DNA from: Bosea sp. Tri-49
Lineage (GTDB): Bacteria > Pseudomonadota > Alphaproteobacteria > Rhizobiales > Beijerinckiaceae
Length of the DNA stretch: 64,000 nucleotides
Direction of reading: 5' to 3'
NCBI RefSeq assembly: GCF_003952665.1
Contig: NZ_CP017946.1
Coordinates: forward strand, 4,462,501-4,526,500
Shown: positions 27,907 to 37,993 of the stretch, piece after piece
How positions within the stretch are numbered: the stretch's first letter is position 1
Layout of the letters: each line of letters starts with the position of its first letter
Position numbers and translations under genes: made by a program
The notes under the pieces: generated by a model
Databases searched by the model: none
What the model was told of the DNA's origin: nothing
Seen by the model: only the letters and a program-made list of their open reading frames with translations

Positions 27907-30501
27907 TCATAAATTCCTCAGATGAGAAGCCGGCGCTTTTGACAGTATTTGTAGCGTTCCGACCAATCCGAACACGACGGTGACCACGACGGCTGCAGTC
28001 GCAGCGATAATAGCGCCCGTTGGATCGAGGACGAAATCTATCTTCATCACTTGCGTGACGACGCCCCATCCGGCCGCGGCACCTGCAAGGAGCCCGAACA
28101 GAGCCGAAACGACGCCGATGCCTGCGTATTCGAGGACGTACGACGAAAGTATGAATCGGCGGGTCGCACCCAGCGTTTTCAGGATCATCGCGTCATAGAG
28201 CCGCGCCCTTTGACCGGCCGCCAGAGCGCCCGCTAGGACCAGCAGGCTCGCGCTGATGGCAAGGCCGGAGGCGCCGCGAATCGCTCCGGCGAGCTGGCCG
28301 ACGATGGTATTGACCGCTTCAAGTGCGTCCTTGACCCGAACCGCCGTCACCGCCGGGAAGGAAACCGCGAGCTGGCGCATCAGGGCGGCGTCGCTGGTGA
28401 CAGGCGGCGCGCCGTTGTCGGTCACGGTGGCGAGATTGGTGTGCGGCGCGCCGGCAAAGGTGTTCGGCGAGAATACCATGACGAAGTTGATGCCGAGCGA
28501 GCGCCATTCGATGTCGCGGAAATTGGCGATGCGCGCGGTGATATTGCGGCCGAGTACGTTGACGGTGAGCCTGTCGCCGAGCTTCAGCCCCAGCCCCTCG
28601 ACGGCGCGTCCGTCGAAGGAGACCAGCGGCTCGCCGCGATAGTTCTCCGGCCACCACTCGCCCGAGGCCAGCCTGGAGGCCTCGGGCATGCCCGCCGAAT
28701 AGGTGATGCCGCGATCGCCCTCGAGCACCCAGGCCATCTGCTCGCTCGCCTTGATCTGCTCGGCGGGGACGTCGTTCACGCTGACGATCCGGCCGCGCAT
28801 CATCGGCACGCGCTCGACATGCGCGCCGGGGCGCTGCTCGCTGAGGAAGCGATCGAACTCCGCCGCCTGGGCATTGGGAATGTCGAGGAAGAAGAAGCTC
28901 GGCGCCTTCTGCGGCAGCGACTGGGTTAATTGCCGGCGCAGGCTGACGTCGATGAAGGCGAGGGTCGAAAGCAGGGCAACGCCCAAGCCGAGCGACAGCA
29001 CCAGCGAAGGCGTCAGCGCGCCGGGTCGATAGATGTTGGCGAGCGCCAGGCGCAGCGCCGGCTGGCGTGGGCGTCCGGCCCGGCGGGCCAGCGCCATCAG
29101 CCCCCAGGCGATCAGGCGCAGCAGCAGGAAGACGCCGCCGGCAGCACCGATATAGATCAGCGCGATACGCCGGTCATAAGCGAAGACGAGCGCGACGCCG
29201 ACGAGGCCGGCAAGCGCGGCAAGGAAGATCGCCCTGTAGATCCAGCGCGGCTGGCGCCGATCGGGCTCGACCTGGTCGCGGAACAGGGCCGAGACCGGCA
29301 CGTCATGAGCGCGGCCGAGCGGGATGATGGCGAAGACCAGCGCCGTGAGCAGACCGTAGAGCGCTGCGACCGCTAGCTCGGCCGGGGCGAGGGTCGGCTC
29401 GAAGGGCAAGGGCAGGATGTCGGCGAGCGCAAAGCCCAGCGCGAAGGGGGCGGCGGCGCCAAGCGCGAGCCCGATCGCGATACCGAAGCCGGCGACCAGC
29501 ATGACTTCGATCAGATGGATGGCGACGACCCGGCCGCCGGTGGCGCCGATCGCCTTCAGCGTGGCGAAATCGAGCCGCTTGGCCTCGACGAAGCGGCGCA
29601 CCGCATTGGCGACGCCGACGCCGCCGACCAGGAGCGCGGTCAGGCCGACCAGCGTCAGGAACTGGGTGAAGCGCTCGATATTGCGCTGGAAGTTCGGCGC
29701 GGCGTTGGCGCGCGAGCGGACTTCCCAGCCGGCATTCGGCTGTTCGCGCGTGGCATTGGCGAGCAGGGTATCGAGGGCGACGTCGGTGTTTGCTCCGGCC
29801 GGCAGGACCACGCGGGCTGTCCAGCGCACCAGGCTGCCGGGCTGGAGCAGGTCGGAGGCGCGCAGCGCTTCCTGCGAGAGAATCAGGCGCGGGCCGAAGC
29901 CGACACCGGCCGCGATCTTGTCGGGCTCGGAGACAAGACTGGCGCGCAATTGCACCCTTGCGGAGCCGATCAGCACGGTGTCGCCCGGCTTGAGGTCGAG
30001 CCGGCCGAACAGGACGGGATCGGCGACGCCGCCATAGACGCCGTCGCGCAATGCGAGCAGGTCGGCGGTGGGCTGGGCCGGATCGGTGCGCAATTCGCCG
30101 ATGGCGGGATAGGAGCCGTCGACGGCTTTAACTTCGACCAGGGCCGCGCCCTTCTCGCCGGCATTGGCCATGCTGCGCAGCGTCGCAATGGTCGACACGC
30201 TGCCATGGCGGGCGAGGAAGGCGTGCTCCTCCACGGTCGGCTCACGATGTATCAGACTGAAGGCGGCATCGCCACCGAGAATGCGCCGACCCTCGCGGCC
30301 GAGGCCCTCGCTCAGACCTCGCGACGCCGAGGAGACGGCGGCGATCGCCATGACGCCGAGTGCGAGACAGGCGATGAAGACGCCGAAGCCGCGCAGGCCG
30401 CCGCGAAGATCGCGCCAGGCGAGGCGCAGGGCGAGCTTGAGGCCGACAGGCCTGCGCGTGGGGCTGGAAGGAGTAGCTGATGGTCTGACGGGAGCGTGCA
30501 T
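27907..30501 (-). CDS. ybbP: ABC exporter permease, large FtsX-like (YbbP type)
   Basis: The 864-residue permease has a first membrane helix near residue 45 ([16 protein letters not shown]), a large periplasmic MacB-like domain, a cluster of three helices near the middle ([24 protein letters not shown]), a second periplasmic domain and a final helix group. This double FtsX layout matches E. coli YbbP. It begins one base after the stop of the ATPase gene and the two clearly pair. The divergent tesA-type gene next to them reproduces the E. coli tesA-ybbA-ybbP neighbourhood. The exported substrate is not known; lipoproteins or lipids are plausible. Confidence 0.9.
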   Translation of the reverse strand: MHAPVRPSATPSSPTRRPVGLKLALRLAWRDLRGGLRGFGVFIACLALGVMAIAAVSSASRGLSEGLGREGRRILGGDAAFSLIHREPTVEEHAFLARHGSVSTIATLRSMANAGEKGAALVEVKAVDGSYPAIGELRTDPAQPTADLLALRDGVYGGVADPVLFGRLDLKPGDTVLIGSARVQLRASLVSEPDKIAAGVGFGPRLILSQEALRASDLLQPGSLVRWTARVVLPAGANTDVALDTLLANATREQPNAGWEVRSRANAAPNFQRNIERFTQFLTLVGLTALLVGGVGVANAVRRFVEAKRLDFATLKAIGATGGRVVAIHLIEVMLVAGFGIAIGLALGAAAPFALGFALADILPLPFEPTLAPAELAVAALYGLLTALVFAIIPLGRAHDVPVSALFRDQVEPDRRQPRWIYRAIFLAALAGLVGVALVFAYDRRIALIYIGAAGGVFLLLRLIAWGLMALARRAGRPRQPALRLALANIYRPGALTPSLVLSLGLGVALLSTLAFIDVSLRRQLTQSLPQKAPSFFFLDIPNAQAAEFDRFLSEQRPGAHVERVPMMRGRIVSVNDVPAEQIKASEQMAWVLEGDRGITYSAGMPEASRLASGEWWPENYRGEPLVSFDGRAVEGLGLKLGDRLTVNVLGRNITARIANFRDIEWRSLGINFVMVFSPNTFAGAPHTNLATVTDNGAPPVTSDAALMRQLAVSFPAVTAVRVKDALEAVNTIVGQLAGAIRGASGLAISASLLVLAGALAAGQRARLYDAMILKTLGATRRFILSSYVLEYAGIGVVSALFGLLAGAAAGWGVVTQVMKIDFVLDPTGAIIAATAAVVVTVVFGLVGTLQILSKAPASHLRNL

Positions 30502-30502
30502 G

Positions 30503-31216
30503 TCAGATCGCCAGCGCCTCGGTTCCGGCCTCGGTCTCGATGCGGCCGGCCCGCAGACGCACGGTGCGGTCGCAAGTGGCAGCGAGCGAGAGATCGTGGG
30601 TGACCAGTACGAGGGTGGCGCCGCGCTCGCGCCGGAGCGCGAAGAGCAGGTCGACGATCGAGCGGCCGGTGCCCTCGTCGAGATTGCCGGTCGGTTCGTC
30701 GGCGACGAGGATCGCCGGGTCGGGCGCGACCGCGCGGGCGATGGCGACGCGCTGCTGCTCGCCACCGGAGAGCTGGGCCGGGTAATGGTCCATGCGCTCG
30801 CCCAGGCCGACATTGCGCAATTCGGCGGCTGCACGCTCGAAGGCATCCTCGACGCCGGCGAGTTCGAGCGGCAGCGCGACGTTCTCGCGCGCCGTCATGG
30901 TCGGCACGAGGTGGAAGGACTGGAAGACGATGCCGATATGGCGGCCGCGGAAGATGGCGAGCGCGTCCTCGCCGAGCGCGCCGAGATCCTGGCCGGCAAC
31001 CTTCACCAGCCCGGAATCGGGCCGCTCCAGCCCGGCCATGGTCATCAGCAGCGTCGATTTGCCGGAGCCGGACGGGCCGACGAGACCGGTGGCCTGCCCT
31101 TGCGGGATCGCCAGCGAAACGCCCTTGAGGATATGGACGCGGGCGGCGCCGCGCCCCAGACTGAGCTCGACGTCGCTCAGTTCGATCACCGCCGGGGTTC
31201 CTTCGCTCACCGCCAT
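30503..31216 (-). CDS. ybbA: ABC exporter ATPase (YbbA type)
   Basis: The ATG at 31216 gives 237 residues; in-frame sequence upstream overlaps the divergent gene and is unlikely. Walker [10 protein letters not shown] lies near residue 45, the Q-loop in [12 protein letters not shown], the signature [14 protein letters not shown], Walker [13 protein letters not shown] and the H-loop in THDLSLA. The sequence places it in the LolD/MacB subfamily. It drives the adjacent permease, one base downstream. It is divergent from the tesA-type esterase gene, with about 70 bases between the starts. Confidence 0.95.
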   Translation of the reverse strand: MAVSEGTPAVIELSDVELSLGRGAARVHILKGVSLAIPQGQATGLVGPSGSGKSTLLMTMAGLERPDSGLVKVAGQDLGALGEDALAIFRGRHIGIVFQSFHLVPTMTARENVALPLELAGVEDAFERAAAELRNVGLGERMDHYPAQLSGGEQQRVAIARAVAPDPAILVADEPTGNLDEGTGRSIVDLLFALRRERGATLVLVTHDLSLAATCDRTVRLRAGRIETEAGTEALAI

Positions 31217-31286
31217 GTTTCCGCTTTCATCCCATCCGATGCCGCCGCTTCGACTGTCATTCCGAGCCGAAGGGACCAGAACCGCC

Positions 31287-31988
31287 ATGCGTCGCGCCGC
31301 CAACCGATATGGGCGCTTAGCTGCCCGAATCCAGCTGTCGCCGCGTTTTTGGGTGGTGATGCTGCTCGTCTTCGCCAGTCTGGGTTCTCTTTTGATGAAT
31401 AGCTCTGCCTTCGCCCAGACCAAGCCCCTCAAGCTGGTCGCGTTCGGCGACAGCCTGACTGCCGGCTACAACCTGCCGGGCAGTGCCGCCTTTCCGACGG
31501 TGCTGGAGAAGATGCTGCGCGACAAGGGGATATCGGTCGAGATCGCCAATGCCGGCGTCTCCGGCGACACCTCGCAAGGCGGGCTGGAGCGGCTCGACTG
31601 GTCGGTGCCTGATGGAACCGATGGTGTCATCCTCGAGCTTGGCGCCAATGATGCCCTGCGCGGGGTCGATCCGGCGCTGACCGAGAGGTCGCTTGACGCA
31701 ATCGTGACCGGGCTCAAGGCGCGCGGCATTCCGGTCCTGCTCGCTGGCATGTACGCGCCGCGCAGCAATGGTCCGGATTATGTCGCCCGTTTCGATGCGA
31801 TCTATCCGAAACTCGCCGAGAAGCACGGGCTCATTCTCTATCCCTTCTTTCTGGACGGGATCGCCGGGGACCGGGTATTGAACCAGCCCGACATGCTGCA
31901 TCCGAAGGCTGAGGGCGTGCGCGTCATCGCGCAGCGCATCCTGCCGACGGTTGAGCGGTTCCTCGCCTCCCTGCGCCCGCGCTCCTGA
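31287..31988 (+). CDS. tesA: Arylesterase / lysophospholipase L1-like SGNH hydrolase
   Basis: TesA-type enzymes are periplasmic multifunctional esterases/thioesterases. The ATG at 31287 gives 233 residues with a basic start, a hydrophobic signal segment (WVVMLLVFASLGSLLM) and likely cleavage before QTKPLK. The SGNH blocks are present: FGDSLTAGYN with the nucleophile serine, NAGVSGDTSQGG, LGANDALRG with the oxyanion asparagine, and DMLHPKAEG with the catalytic aspartate and histidine. It lies beside divergent ybbA-ybbP genes, as in E. coli. AAGGGA precedes the start by about 14 bases, which is a weak site. Confidence 0.92.
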   Translation: MRRAANRYGRLAARIQLSPRFWVVMLLVFASLGSLLMNSSAFAQTKPLKLVAFGDSLTAGYNLPGSAAFPTVLEKMLRDKGISVEIANAGVSGDTSQGGLERLDWSVPDGTDGVILELGANDALRGVDPALTERSLDAIVTGLKARGIPVLLAGMYAPRSNGPDYVARFDAIYPKLAEKHGLILYPFFLDGIAGDRVLNQPDMLHPKAEGVRVIAQRILPTVERFLASLRPRS

Positions 31989-32063
31989 GCCAGGGCGCAT
32001 CCTGCCATCACCCCAGTTATGCGCGGCGCATGTCCGGTGCGTCCGCCGTCGGAGCCTTTCGCC

Positions 32064-33119
32064 ATGGAATACCGCCGTCTCGGCCGCACCGACCTCAAGG
32101 TCTCGGCGATCTGCCTGGGTACGATGACCTGGGGCCAGCAGAACACGGAAGCCGAGGGCCATGAGCAGATGGATTATGCGCTCGACCAGGGCGTGAATTT
32201 CTTCGATACAGCCGAGCTCTATTCGATTCCGCCGACGGCCGAGACGCAGGGCTCGACCGAGCGGATTATCGGCACCTGGTTCAAGGCGCGCGGCAATCGC
32301 GACAAGGTGATCCTGGCCTCCAAGGTGGTTGGTCGCTCGGCCAATGACTGGTTCCGCGACGACAAGGGCCCGAGCCGCGTCAATCGCAAGCAGATCGAGG
32401 AGGCCGTCGACAAGAGCCTGCAGCGGCTGCAGACCGACTATATCGATCTCTACCAGATCCATTTCCCCGATCGGCCGATGGCCTGGGGCTCGAACCCGAC
32501 GCGTTTCAATCAGGGGGCGTTCACGCAGGCTGAGGACGAGACGCCGATCGCCGAGCAGCTCGACGCCTTCGCTGACATCGTCAAGACCGGCAAGATCCGC
32601 CATCTCGGCCTTTCGAACGAGAGCGCCTGGGGCACGATGAACTTCCTCGCCGAAGCGAATGGAAATGATCGCCCGCGCGTGCAGTCGATCCAGAATGCCT
32701 ACAACCTGCTGAATCGTACCTTCGAGACGGCGCTGGCCGAGATCGCCATGCGCGAGCAGGTCGGCTTGCTGGCCTACTCCCCGCTCGCCCAGGGCTACCT
32801 CTCCGGCAAGTATCTCGACGGCGCCCGGCCGGCCGGCGCGCGCACCACGCTGTTCGATCGCGGCCAGCGCTACCAGACCGCCGGCGCAGAATTGGCAATC
32901 AAGGCCTATATCGCGCTCGCCGACGAGGCTGGGCTCGATCCCGTGCAAATGGCACAGGCCTTCGTAACCTCGCGCTGTTTCCTCACCGCGAACATCATCG
33001 GCGCGACCAGCATGGAGCATCTCAGGACGGCGATTGGTTCGGCCTCAGTCGCGATCTCACCCGAGCTCGAGGCGAAGATCGATGCGATCCACCAGCGGGT
33101 CGGCAACCCTTGCCCATGA
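32064..33119 (+). CDS. NADP(H)-dependent aldo/keto reductase (Tas-like)
   Basis: The 351-residue product is an aldo/keto reductase TIM barrel: MEYRRLGRTDLKVSAICLGTMTWG at the start, FFDTAELYSIPP with the catalytic tyrosine, ILASKVVG with the lysine, IDLYQIHFPD with the histidine, and the C-terminal cofactor-binding tail. It belongs to the Tas subgroup, which also has the YSIPP motif. The ATG at 32064 begins the family; an upstream in-frame start adds only 15 unrelated residues. It is probably transcribed alone. The natural substrate is unknown. Confidence 0.93.
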   Translation: MEYRRLGRTDLKVSAICLGTMTWGQQNTEAEGHEQMDYALDQGVNFFDTAELYSIPPTAETQGSTERIIGTWFKARGNRDKVILASKVVGRSANDWFRDDKGPSRVNRKQIEEAVDKSLQRLQTDYIDLYQIHFPDRPMAWGSNPTRFNQGAFTQAEDETPIAEQLDAFADIVKTGKIRHLGLSNESAWGTMNFLAEANGNDRPRVQSIQNAYNLLNRTFETALAEIAMREQVGLLAYSPLAQGYLSGKYLDGARPAGARTTLFDRGQRYQTAGAELAIKAYIALADEAGLDPVQMAQAFVTSRCFLTANIIGATSMEHLRTAIGSASVAISPELEAKIDAIHQRVGNPCP

Positions 33120-33207
33120 GCGGGAAGCAGAGCTGGCTTGTCGGCAGCGATGCATGGTGCGACGCTCGCGTCTCGCCAGAGTCACAAATCACTGGCACTG
33201 ATTCGCC

Positions 33208-33786
33208 ATGCCCCGGCTATTTACCGCCCTGGAAGTTCCCGCTGAGGTCGCCTCGAGCCTGACGCTGCATCGCGGTGGATTGGTCGGCGCCCGCTGGATC
33301 GAGCCCGCCGACTACCACATCACCTTGCGCTTCCTCGGTGATGTCGACCGGCGCACGGCCCATGACGTCGACAGCTTTCTCAATGATGTCGGCAGCGAGC
33401 CACTGTCGATCACGCTCGATCAGCTCGGCAGCTTCGGTGGCGACCGGCCGCGCGCTGTCTTTGCCAAGGTCCAGCCCTCGCAGAAGCTGAACGAGCTGCA
33501 GGCCGAGCTGGAACGTTTGATGCGCCGGCTCGGGCTGCCGCCCGAATCGCGCAAGTTCATCCCGCATGTGACGCTGGCGCGGCTGCGCGATGCCTCGCCG
33601 GCCGAGGTCGCGCACTATCTCGCCACGCATCCGATCGTACGCCCGATGAGCTTCACGGCACGTCGGTTCGCGCTGATGTCCTCGCGCGATTCGATTGGCG
33701 GTGGGCCCTATGTGCTCGAGGCGGCCTATCCGCTCGGTCTGCACTATCCGAATCGCCCGCTCGGCGCGATTTCGCAGCGGAGGTGA
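33208..33786 (+). CDS. thpR: RNA 2',3'-cyclic phosphodiesterase
   Basis: The 192-residue product belongs to the 2H phosphoesterase superfamily. It has the two catalytic HxT[L] motifs, HITL at about residue 37 and HVTL at about residue 118, and the [11 protein letters not shown] start typical of ThpR (LigT). The enzyme opens 2',3'-cyclic phosphates on RNA ends. Its stop is overlapped by the GTG start of the pterin dehydratase gene (GTGA), so the two are coupled, though no shared function is evident. Confidence 0.94.
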   Translation: MPRLFTALEVPAEVASSLTLHRGGLVGARWIEPADYHITLRFLGDVDRRTAHDVDSFLNDVGSEPLSITLDQLGSFGGDRPRAVFAKVQPSQKLNELQAELERLMRRLGLPPESRKFIPHVTLARLRDASPAEVAHYLATHPIVRPMSFTARRFALMSSRDSIGGGPYVLEAAYPLGLHYPNRPLGAISQRR

Positions 33787-34091
33787 CATTGGGACACGAC
33801 CGGCCGAAACGCTTGAGTCCAGAGGCTCGCAAGGAGGCGTTGTCGGTCCTCACAGGCTGGAGGCTGGTCGAGGGCCGCGAGGCGATGAGCAAGCGCTTCG
33901 TCTTCCGCGACTTCAACGAGGCGTTCGGCTGGATGAGCCGGGTGGCGCTGCTCGCCGAGAAACTCGACCATCATCCGGAATGGTCGAATGTCTACAAGAC
34001 GGTCGAGGTGACGCTATCGACGCATGATGCCGGCGGCTTGACCGAGCTCGACGTCAGGCTGGCACGCGCCATGGATGCGATGGCGAGCTAG
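33783..34091 (+). CDS. phhB: 4a-hydroxytetrahydrobiopterin dehydratase (pterin carbinolamine dehydratase)
   Basis: PCD/PhhB dehydrates 4a-hydroxytetrahydropterin, recycling the cofactor of aromatic amino-acid hydroxylases; it may also act as a moonlighting protein. The 102-residue product ends with the family block [16 protein letters not shown] and [11 protein letters not shown]. Its start is GTG and overlaps the thpR stop by four bases. No phenylalanine hydroxylase gene is near. Its TAG stop overlaps the converging GNAT gene stop in a CTAG palindrome. Confidence 0.95.
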   Translation: MTLGHDRPKRLSPEARKEALSVLTGWRLVEGREAMSKRFVFRDFNEAFGWMSRVALLAEKLDHHPEWSNVYKTVEVTLSTHDAGGLTELDVRLARAMDAMAS

Positions 34092-35272
34092 CCTGGACCA
34101 GCGAAGCGCCTGACCCAGCTTGGAGGCAGTCGCTTGGCGATTGCCTTCAGCGTCGGGCGCAGATGCGGCAGGGCGAAATCACAGGCGAGCTGTCCGCGCC
34201 AGCTCAGCGGCACGGTGAAATCGCGCACCGGCACCGCCCCGTCGGCGTGTTCTTGCTTGTAGGGGTCGGCGGGGGCCAGCAGGTCGAAGATCGAGCTGCC
34301 GCGTGCCCTGGCGCTGGCGAAGGCGTGGTGAACCAGCACGCGGCCCAGACCTTCCCGCTCGAAACCCGGATCGCTGGCGATGACGTGGCCGAAACTGCGT
34401 CCCTTGCAATCGAATGACAGGTCGATCCCGATCGGACGGCCGCTGCAGCTGACGACGGAGAGGCGCAGGCCCGCTTCGTCATCCAGGTCGGCAGCGAGTT
34501 CCGCAAAGAAGCGAGCGAAACGCGGATCCGCCACTGTGGGTGCGATGACGCCGTGTTGGACGAGCGATTCCCGTTTCATCGCGACGGCCTGTTCGGCCAA
34601 AGCGCGCGCTTCCCTGCCTGGCGCGATGCTGATGAAGGCGATTTCGCCGCGCTCCGCGAGGCGGCGCAGGCGACGGCGGTAGCCGGAACGGTCGCGCCCG
34701 GGATAGGCAAGGCTCGGTCCGTCTGGTGCCACGCGCAAGGCCAGATCGGCGAACGGCGCCTCCTGGCTCACCACAGGAGTAGTCAGACCAAGTCGGTTGC
34801 AGTGGCCGAGCGCCCCGTCGTCCCGCACGAGGCGCAGCTCGACCAGATCGACACCGCGCCGGCGCAGCGCCTCCCAGCCGCGCTCCAGCCAGTGTTCGCG
34901 CCGCGGGTCGGCCTCAATCAGGACATCACCGAATTGCGCGACTGGCGCTCCCATCAAGCGTACCAGTACGAGGCCGAGGCGGTGCCGGCGTTCCAACGGC
35001 CAGAGCATGACCAGGCGCCCGGCCTCGCGACCGATGACAAGGCAAAGGCGATCATCGGCAACAAGGTAGTGGTCGCACCAATGCCGCAGGAAGGCGTGGC
35101 GTTGGAAAAGCTGATGCGGCAGGCCGGCGCGGGCGAAGAGTGCGTCCCATTCCGGCTTCAGGGCCAGGAAGGCATCGCGTCCGGTCAGAATTTCGACGCT
35201 AAAGCCGGCGGCTGCCCTGCCATCAGGCGAGAGCGGTCTGTCGGCATCCGTACGCACGGGTCTGGCGCGCAT
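34088..35272 (-). CDS. GNAT-family acyltransferase, CelD/BcsL-like
   Basis: The 394-residue product looks like a double-GNAT protein of the CelD/BcsL group: [26 protein letters not shown] at the start, [15 protein letters not shown] in the first domain, and a C-terminal acetyltransferase fold with [35 protein letters not shown]. Some members help in polysaccharide or lipid modification. The ATG at 35272 sits two bases after the stop of the DUF6875-like gene, so the pair is likely translationally linked; a TTG two codons earlier is less likely. The substrate is unknown. Confidence 0.85.
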   Translation of the reverse strand: MRARPVRTDADRPLSPDGRAAAGFSVEILTGRDAFLALKPEWDALFARAGLPHQLFQRHAFLRHWCDHYLVADDRLCLVIGREAGRLVMLWPLERRHRLGLVLVRLMGAPVAQFGDVLIEADPRREHWLERGWEALRRRGVDLVELRLVRDDGALGHCNRLGLTTPVVSQEAPFADLALRVAPDGPSLAYPGRDRSGYRRRLRRLAERGEIAFISIAPGREARALAEQAVAMKRESLVQHGVIAPTVADPRFARFFAELAADLDDEAGLRLSVVSCSGRPIGIDLSFDCKGRSFGHVIASDPGFEREGLGRVLVHHAFASARARGSSIFDLLAPADPYKQEHADGAVPVRDFTVPLSWRGQLACDFALPHLRPTLKAIAKRLPPSWVRRFAGPG

Positions 35273-35274
35273 GC

Positions 35275-35928
35275 TCAACCCTGGCCGCGAAGATGGTCGA
35301 TCAGGCGCTTCCCACCTGCCATACGGAACTTCGCGAGATAGGGCACGAGCAGGAGTGGATGGCGGGCAGCGAAGGGTGCGTCATGCTCGACCATGTGGCG
35401 GATGGCGAGCACCGGCAGCGGCGCCCGCAAGGGCCGGAAGTCATGGTTCCACAACCCCGGCGCCTCGGAGGTTTCATGCATCAGCCCGATCATGCGACCA
35501 CGGGCCAGGGAATAGACTTTGTGCCGCTTCTGGACGCGTTGCAACATCGCGATGCCGCGCTCGTCGGTGCAGCCGGGAAAGCCAATGATGACTGTGCGGA
35601 AATGCGCCATGCCCGGCTTGCAGGCAATGGCGTCGAGCGCTCCGAAACAGCTGCGGATCAGCGTGAAGGCACGCTCCTCCTCGCCCGGGCCGGCAGTGCA
35701 GATCGCAAGGCGCGCGGTGTCGATGCGTGCCGCTTGGCGGGTGAAGGGACAGACAGCGCCGGTGCGGCCGAGATCGGGATGCTCGCGCATCAGATAGCTC
35801 TCGACCCAGCTCAGCAGCGTGGCGAGTGCGGCGTTCGTCTGGGGCTCCGCGGCGATGTCGGCCCGCGCCTGCGCGAAGGTCAGGAGCGCATCGCGCGCCT
35901 CCCCCGTTCTCGCCACCTTGTCCAGCAT
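35275..35928 (-). CDS. DUF6875-like protein of unknown function
   Basis: The 217-residue product has a run of motifs that I associate with DUF6875, though from memory only: HPDLGRTGAVCPF near residue 50, VIIGFPGC in the middle and a PVLAIRHMV block near the end. Cysteines at three conserved-looking positions hint at metal or cofactor binding, but that is speculation. It is upstream of the GNAT gene and probably forms an operon with it. A terminator-like hairpin abuts its ATG, leaving no free ribosome site other than GGGG inside the stem. The role is unknown. Confidence 0.6.
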   Translation of the reverse strand: MLDKVARTGEARDALLTFAQARADIAAEPQTNAALATLLSWVESYLMREHPDLGRTGAVCPFTRQAARIDTARLAICTAGPGEEERAFTLIRSCFGALDAIACKPGMAHFRTVIIGFPGCTDERGIAMLQRVQKRHKVYSLARGRMIGLMHETSEAPGLWNHDFRPLRAPLPVLAIRHMVEHDAPFAARHPLLLVPYLAKFRMAGGKRLIDHLRGQG

Positions 35929-35929
35929 G

Positions 35930-35957
35930 AAAAGCCCCGCAGTCTCTGCAACCGGGG
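35930..35957 (-). terminator. Hairpin plus T run ahead of the DUF6875-like gene
   Basis: On the minus strand two 4-bp stems stack (35935-35938 with 35954-35957, and 35939-35942 with 35946-35949) with a four-base bulge, then TTTT. It lies downstream of the RluA-type gene and directly before the next ATG. It could terminate the first gene or attenuate the second. Confidence 0.45.
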
Positions 35958-36021
35958 ATAGCAGGAACGCCTTAGGGAATGGTTGACGAGGTCTTGTCGC
36001 ACGTCGGCGCGGCGTTAGGGT

Positions 36022-36765
36022 TTAGGAAAGCTTATCGCCGTCAGGCCAGCCACAGGCCGCGAGCGCTGCGTGCATATGCGGTGGCGGCGGAGCCGTAACC
36101 TTCACCGGCTCGCGCTTCGGGTTGAGCGGGATCGCGACACTCTGCGCATGCAGGTGCAAGCCCGGCCCGGTGTCGCGAGGCGCTGTTCCGTAGATTTCGT
36201 CACCGTGAATCGGCCCGAAGCTGGCGGCACAGTGGACGCGCAATTGGTGGGTGCGGCCGGTGAGCGGCTCGAGCGCCAGCCAGGCGACGGCCGAGCCATC
36301 GAAGCGACCGCGGCCGAGCACGCGGTAGCGTGTCTGCGAGGGCAGGCCCGCCGGATCCGGCTTCATCCACCAGCCGCGCTCGGGCGAGCGCCTGGCCAAG
36401 GGCAGGTCGATCAGGCCCTGGTCCTCGGCGGGATCGCCTTCGACTACCGCCCAATAGGTCTTTTCGATGCGCCCGTCGCGGAAAAGCTGGTTGAGCTGGG
36501 CCATGGCGCGCGGGTGCCGGCCGAGCACGAGGCAGCCCGACGTGTCCTTGTCGAGCCGGTGCGCGGCCTCCGGGCGTCGCGGCAGACCGAAGCGCAGGGC
36601 ATCGAGATAATCGGTCAGCACCGGGATGATGCGGCCTTTCGCCGCCGGGCCGCGATGCACCGGAAGCCCCGCGGGCTTGTCGATGACGAGCATCATCGCG
36701 TCGCGATGGAGCAGCGCGAAGGGCGGATCATCCTGCGAAAGGGCTGGTCGCTCGGGCGTGGTCAT
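36022..36765 (-). CDS. RluA-family rRNA/tRNA pseudouridine synthase
   Basis: The 247-residue product is an RluA-type pseudouridine synthase without an S4 domain. It shows LVIDKPAGLPVHRG near residue 27, the catalytic aspartate in HRLDKDTSGCLVLG near residue 70, and GRTHQLRVHC near residue 175. The modified RNA position cannot be told, so no symbol is used. It is divergent from ftsY, with 70 bases between the starts. A possible terminator is found about 65 bases after its stop. Confidence 0.93.
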   Translation of the reverse strand: MTTPERPALSQDDPPFALLHRDAMMLVIDKPAGLPVHRGPAAKGRIIPVLTDYLDALRFGLPRRPEAAHRLDKDTSGCLVLGRHPRAMAQLNQLFRDGRIEKTYWAVVEGDPAEDQGLIDLPLARRSPERGWWMKPDPAGLPSQTRYRVLGRGRFDGSAVAWLALEPLTGRTHQLRVHCAASFGPIHGDEIYGTAPRDTGPGLHLHAQSVAIPLNPKREPVKVTAPPPPHMHAALAACGWPDGDKLS

Positions 36766-36835
36766 GGCATTGCGCTAAACAAGGCTGCGAGGCCATGCAA
36801 CTGAAGCGTTGCCGCGCATTGCGGCAGGACGGGTG

Positions 36836-37993
36836 ATGAGCGAGACCGAACCGAAGAAACGCGGCTTCTTCTCGAAGCTGTTCGGGCTGGACCAGCCGGC
36901 TGAGACGCAGCCGCCTGCTCCGGCACCCGCTCCTCTCCCCGAGCCGCCGGTCGAGCCCGTGGCCGACATCGTGCCGGAAGCAGAGCCGCAGGCGCCGATC
37001 GCGCCCGAAATCCTGCTCGGCGAGGAAGCGCCGTTGCCGATCGCGGTGCCGGAGCCGGTGCAGCCGAAGCGCAGCTGGTGGCGCCGGTTGCGGGATGGCC
37101 TGTCGCGGACCTCCTCGGCGCTGACCACCGGCATCAGCGACCTCTTCACCAAGCGCAAGCTCGATGCGGCGACGCTGGAGGATCTCGAGGACATCCTGAT
37201 CCAGGCCGATCTCGGCCTTGCGACCTCGGCCCGGATCGCCAGGGCGGTCGGAGACGGTCGCTATGACAAGCAGATCGAGCCGGATGAGGTGAAGGCGATC
37301 CTGGCGCGCGAGGTCGAGGCGATCCTGATGCCGGTCGCCATGCCGCTTGCGATCGACGCCACCAAAAAGCCGTTCGTGATCCTGATGGTGGGGGTCAATG
37401 GCTCGGGCAAGACGACGACGATCGGCAAGCTCGCGGCCAAGTTCCGGGCCGAGGGCAAGTCGGTGATGCTGGCGGCTGGCGACACGTTCCGCGCCGCGGC
37501 GATCGAGCAGCTCAAGGTCTGGGGCGAGCGCACCGGAGCCGAAGTGATCGCTGGCCAGCAGGGCGCTGATGCGGCCGGGCTCGCTTTCGAGGCCTTGCAG
37601 AAGGCCAAGGCCAATGGCACCGACGTGCTGCTGATCGACACGGCTGGGCGACTGCAGAACAAGACGGGGCTGATGGACGAACTGGCCAAGGTGGTGCGCG
37701 TGATCCGCAAGCTCGATGCAGAAGCGCCGCATACGGCGCTGCTCGTGCTCGACGCCACGGTCGGCCAGAACGCGGTCAGCCAGGTCGAGGCCTTCCGCGA
37801 GACCGCCGGTGTCACCGGCCTGGTGATGACCAAGCTAGACGGCACGGCGCGTGGCGGCATCCTCGTGGCCTTGGCGGCGCAGTTCGGCCTGCCCGTGCAT
37901 TTCATCGGCGTCGGCGAGAGCGTCGACGACCTCGAACCGTTCTCGGCGCGCGATTTCGCCCGTGCGGTGGCAGGATTGGGAGAAGCGGCATGA
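36836..37993 (+). CDS. ftsY: Signal recognition particle receptor FtsY
   Basis: FtsY docks SRP-ribosome complexes at the inner membrane. The ATG at 36836 gives 385 residues; an upstream TTG would add nine. A basic start (KKRGFFSKLFG) and a proline-rich acidic region (about residues 20-75) precede the N domain, then the G domain with GVNGSGKTTT at about residue 185, GDTFRAAAIEQL, DTAGRLQN, TKLDGTARGG and the closing GVGESVDDLEPF. It overlaps the yciB start by ATGA. The partner SRP RNA and ffh are not in the window. Confidence 0.97.
   Translation: MSETEPKKRGFFSKLFGLDQPAETQPPAPAPAPLPEPPVEPVADIVPEAEPQAPIAPEILLGEEAPLPIAVPEPVQPKRSWWRRLRDGLSRTSSALTTGISDLFTKRKLDAATLEDLEDILIQADLGLATSARIARAVGDGRYDKQIEPDEVKAILAREVEAILMPVAMPLAIDATKKPFVILMVGVNGSGKTTTIGKLAAKFRAEGKSVMLAAGDTFRAAAIEQLKVWGERTGAEVIAGQQGADAAGLAFEALQKAKANGTDVLLIDTAGRLQNKTGLMDELAKVVRVIRKLDAEAPHTALLVLDATVGQNAVSQVEAFRETAGVTGLVMTKLDGTARGGILVALAAQFGLPVHFIGVGESVDDLEPFSARDFARAVAGLGEAA

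Noticed and set aside
31317..33020. A 567-codon open frame antisense to the esterase and aldo/keto reductase genes
   Set aside because: It crosses two well-supported genes and shows no domain.
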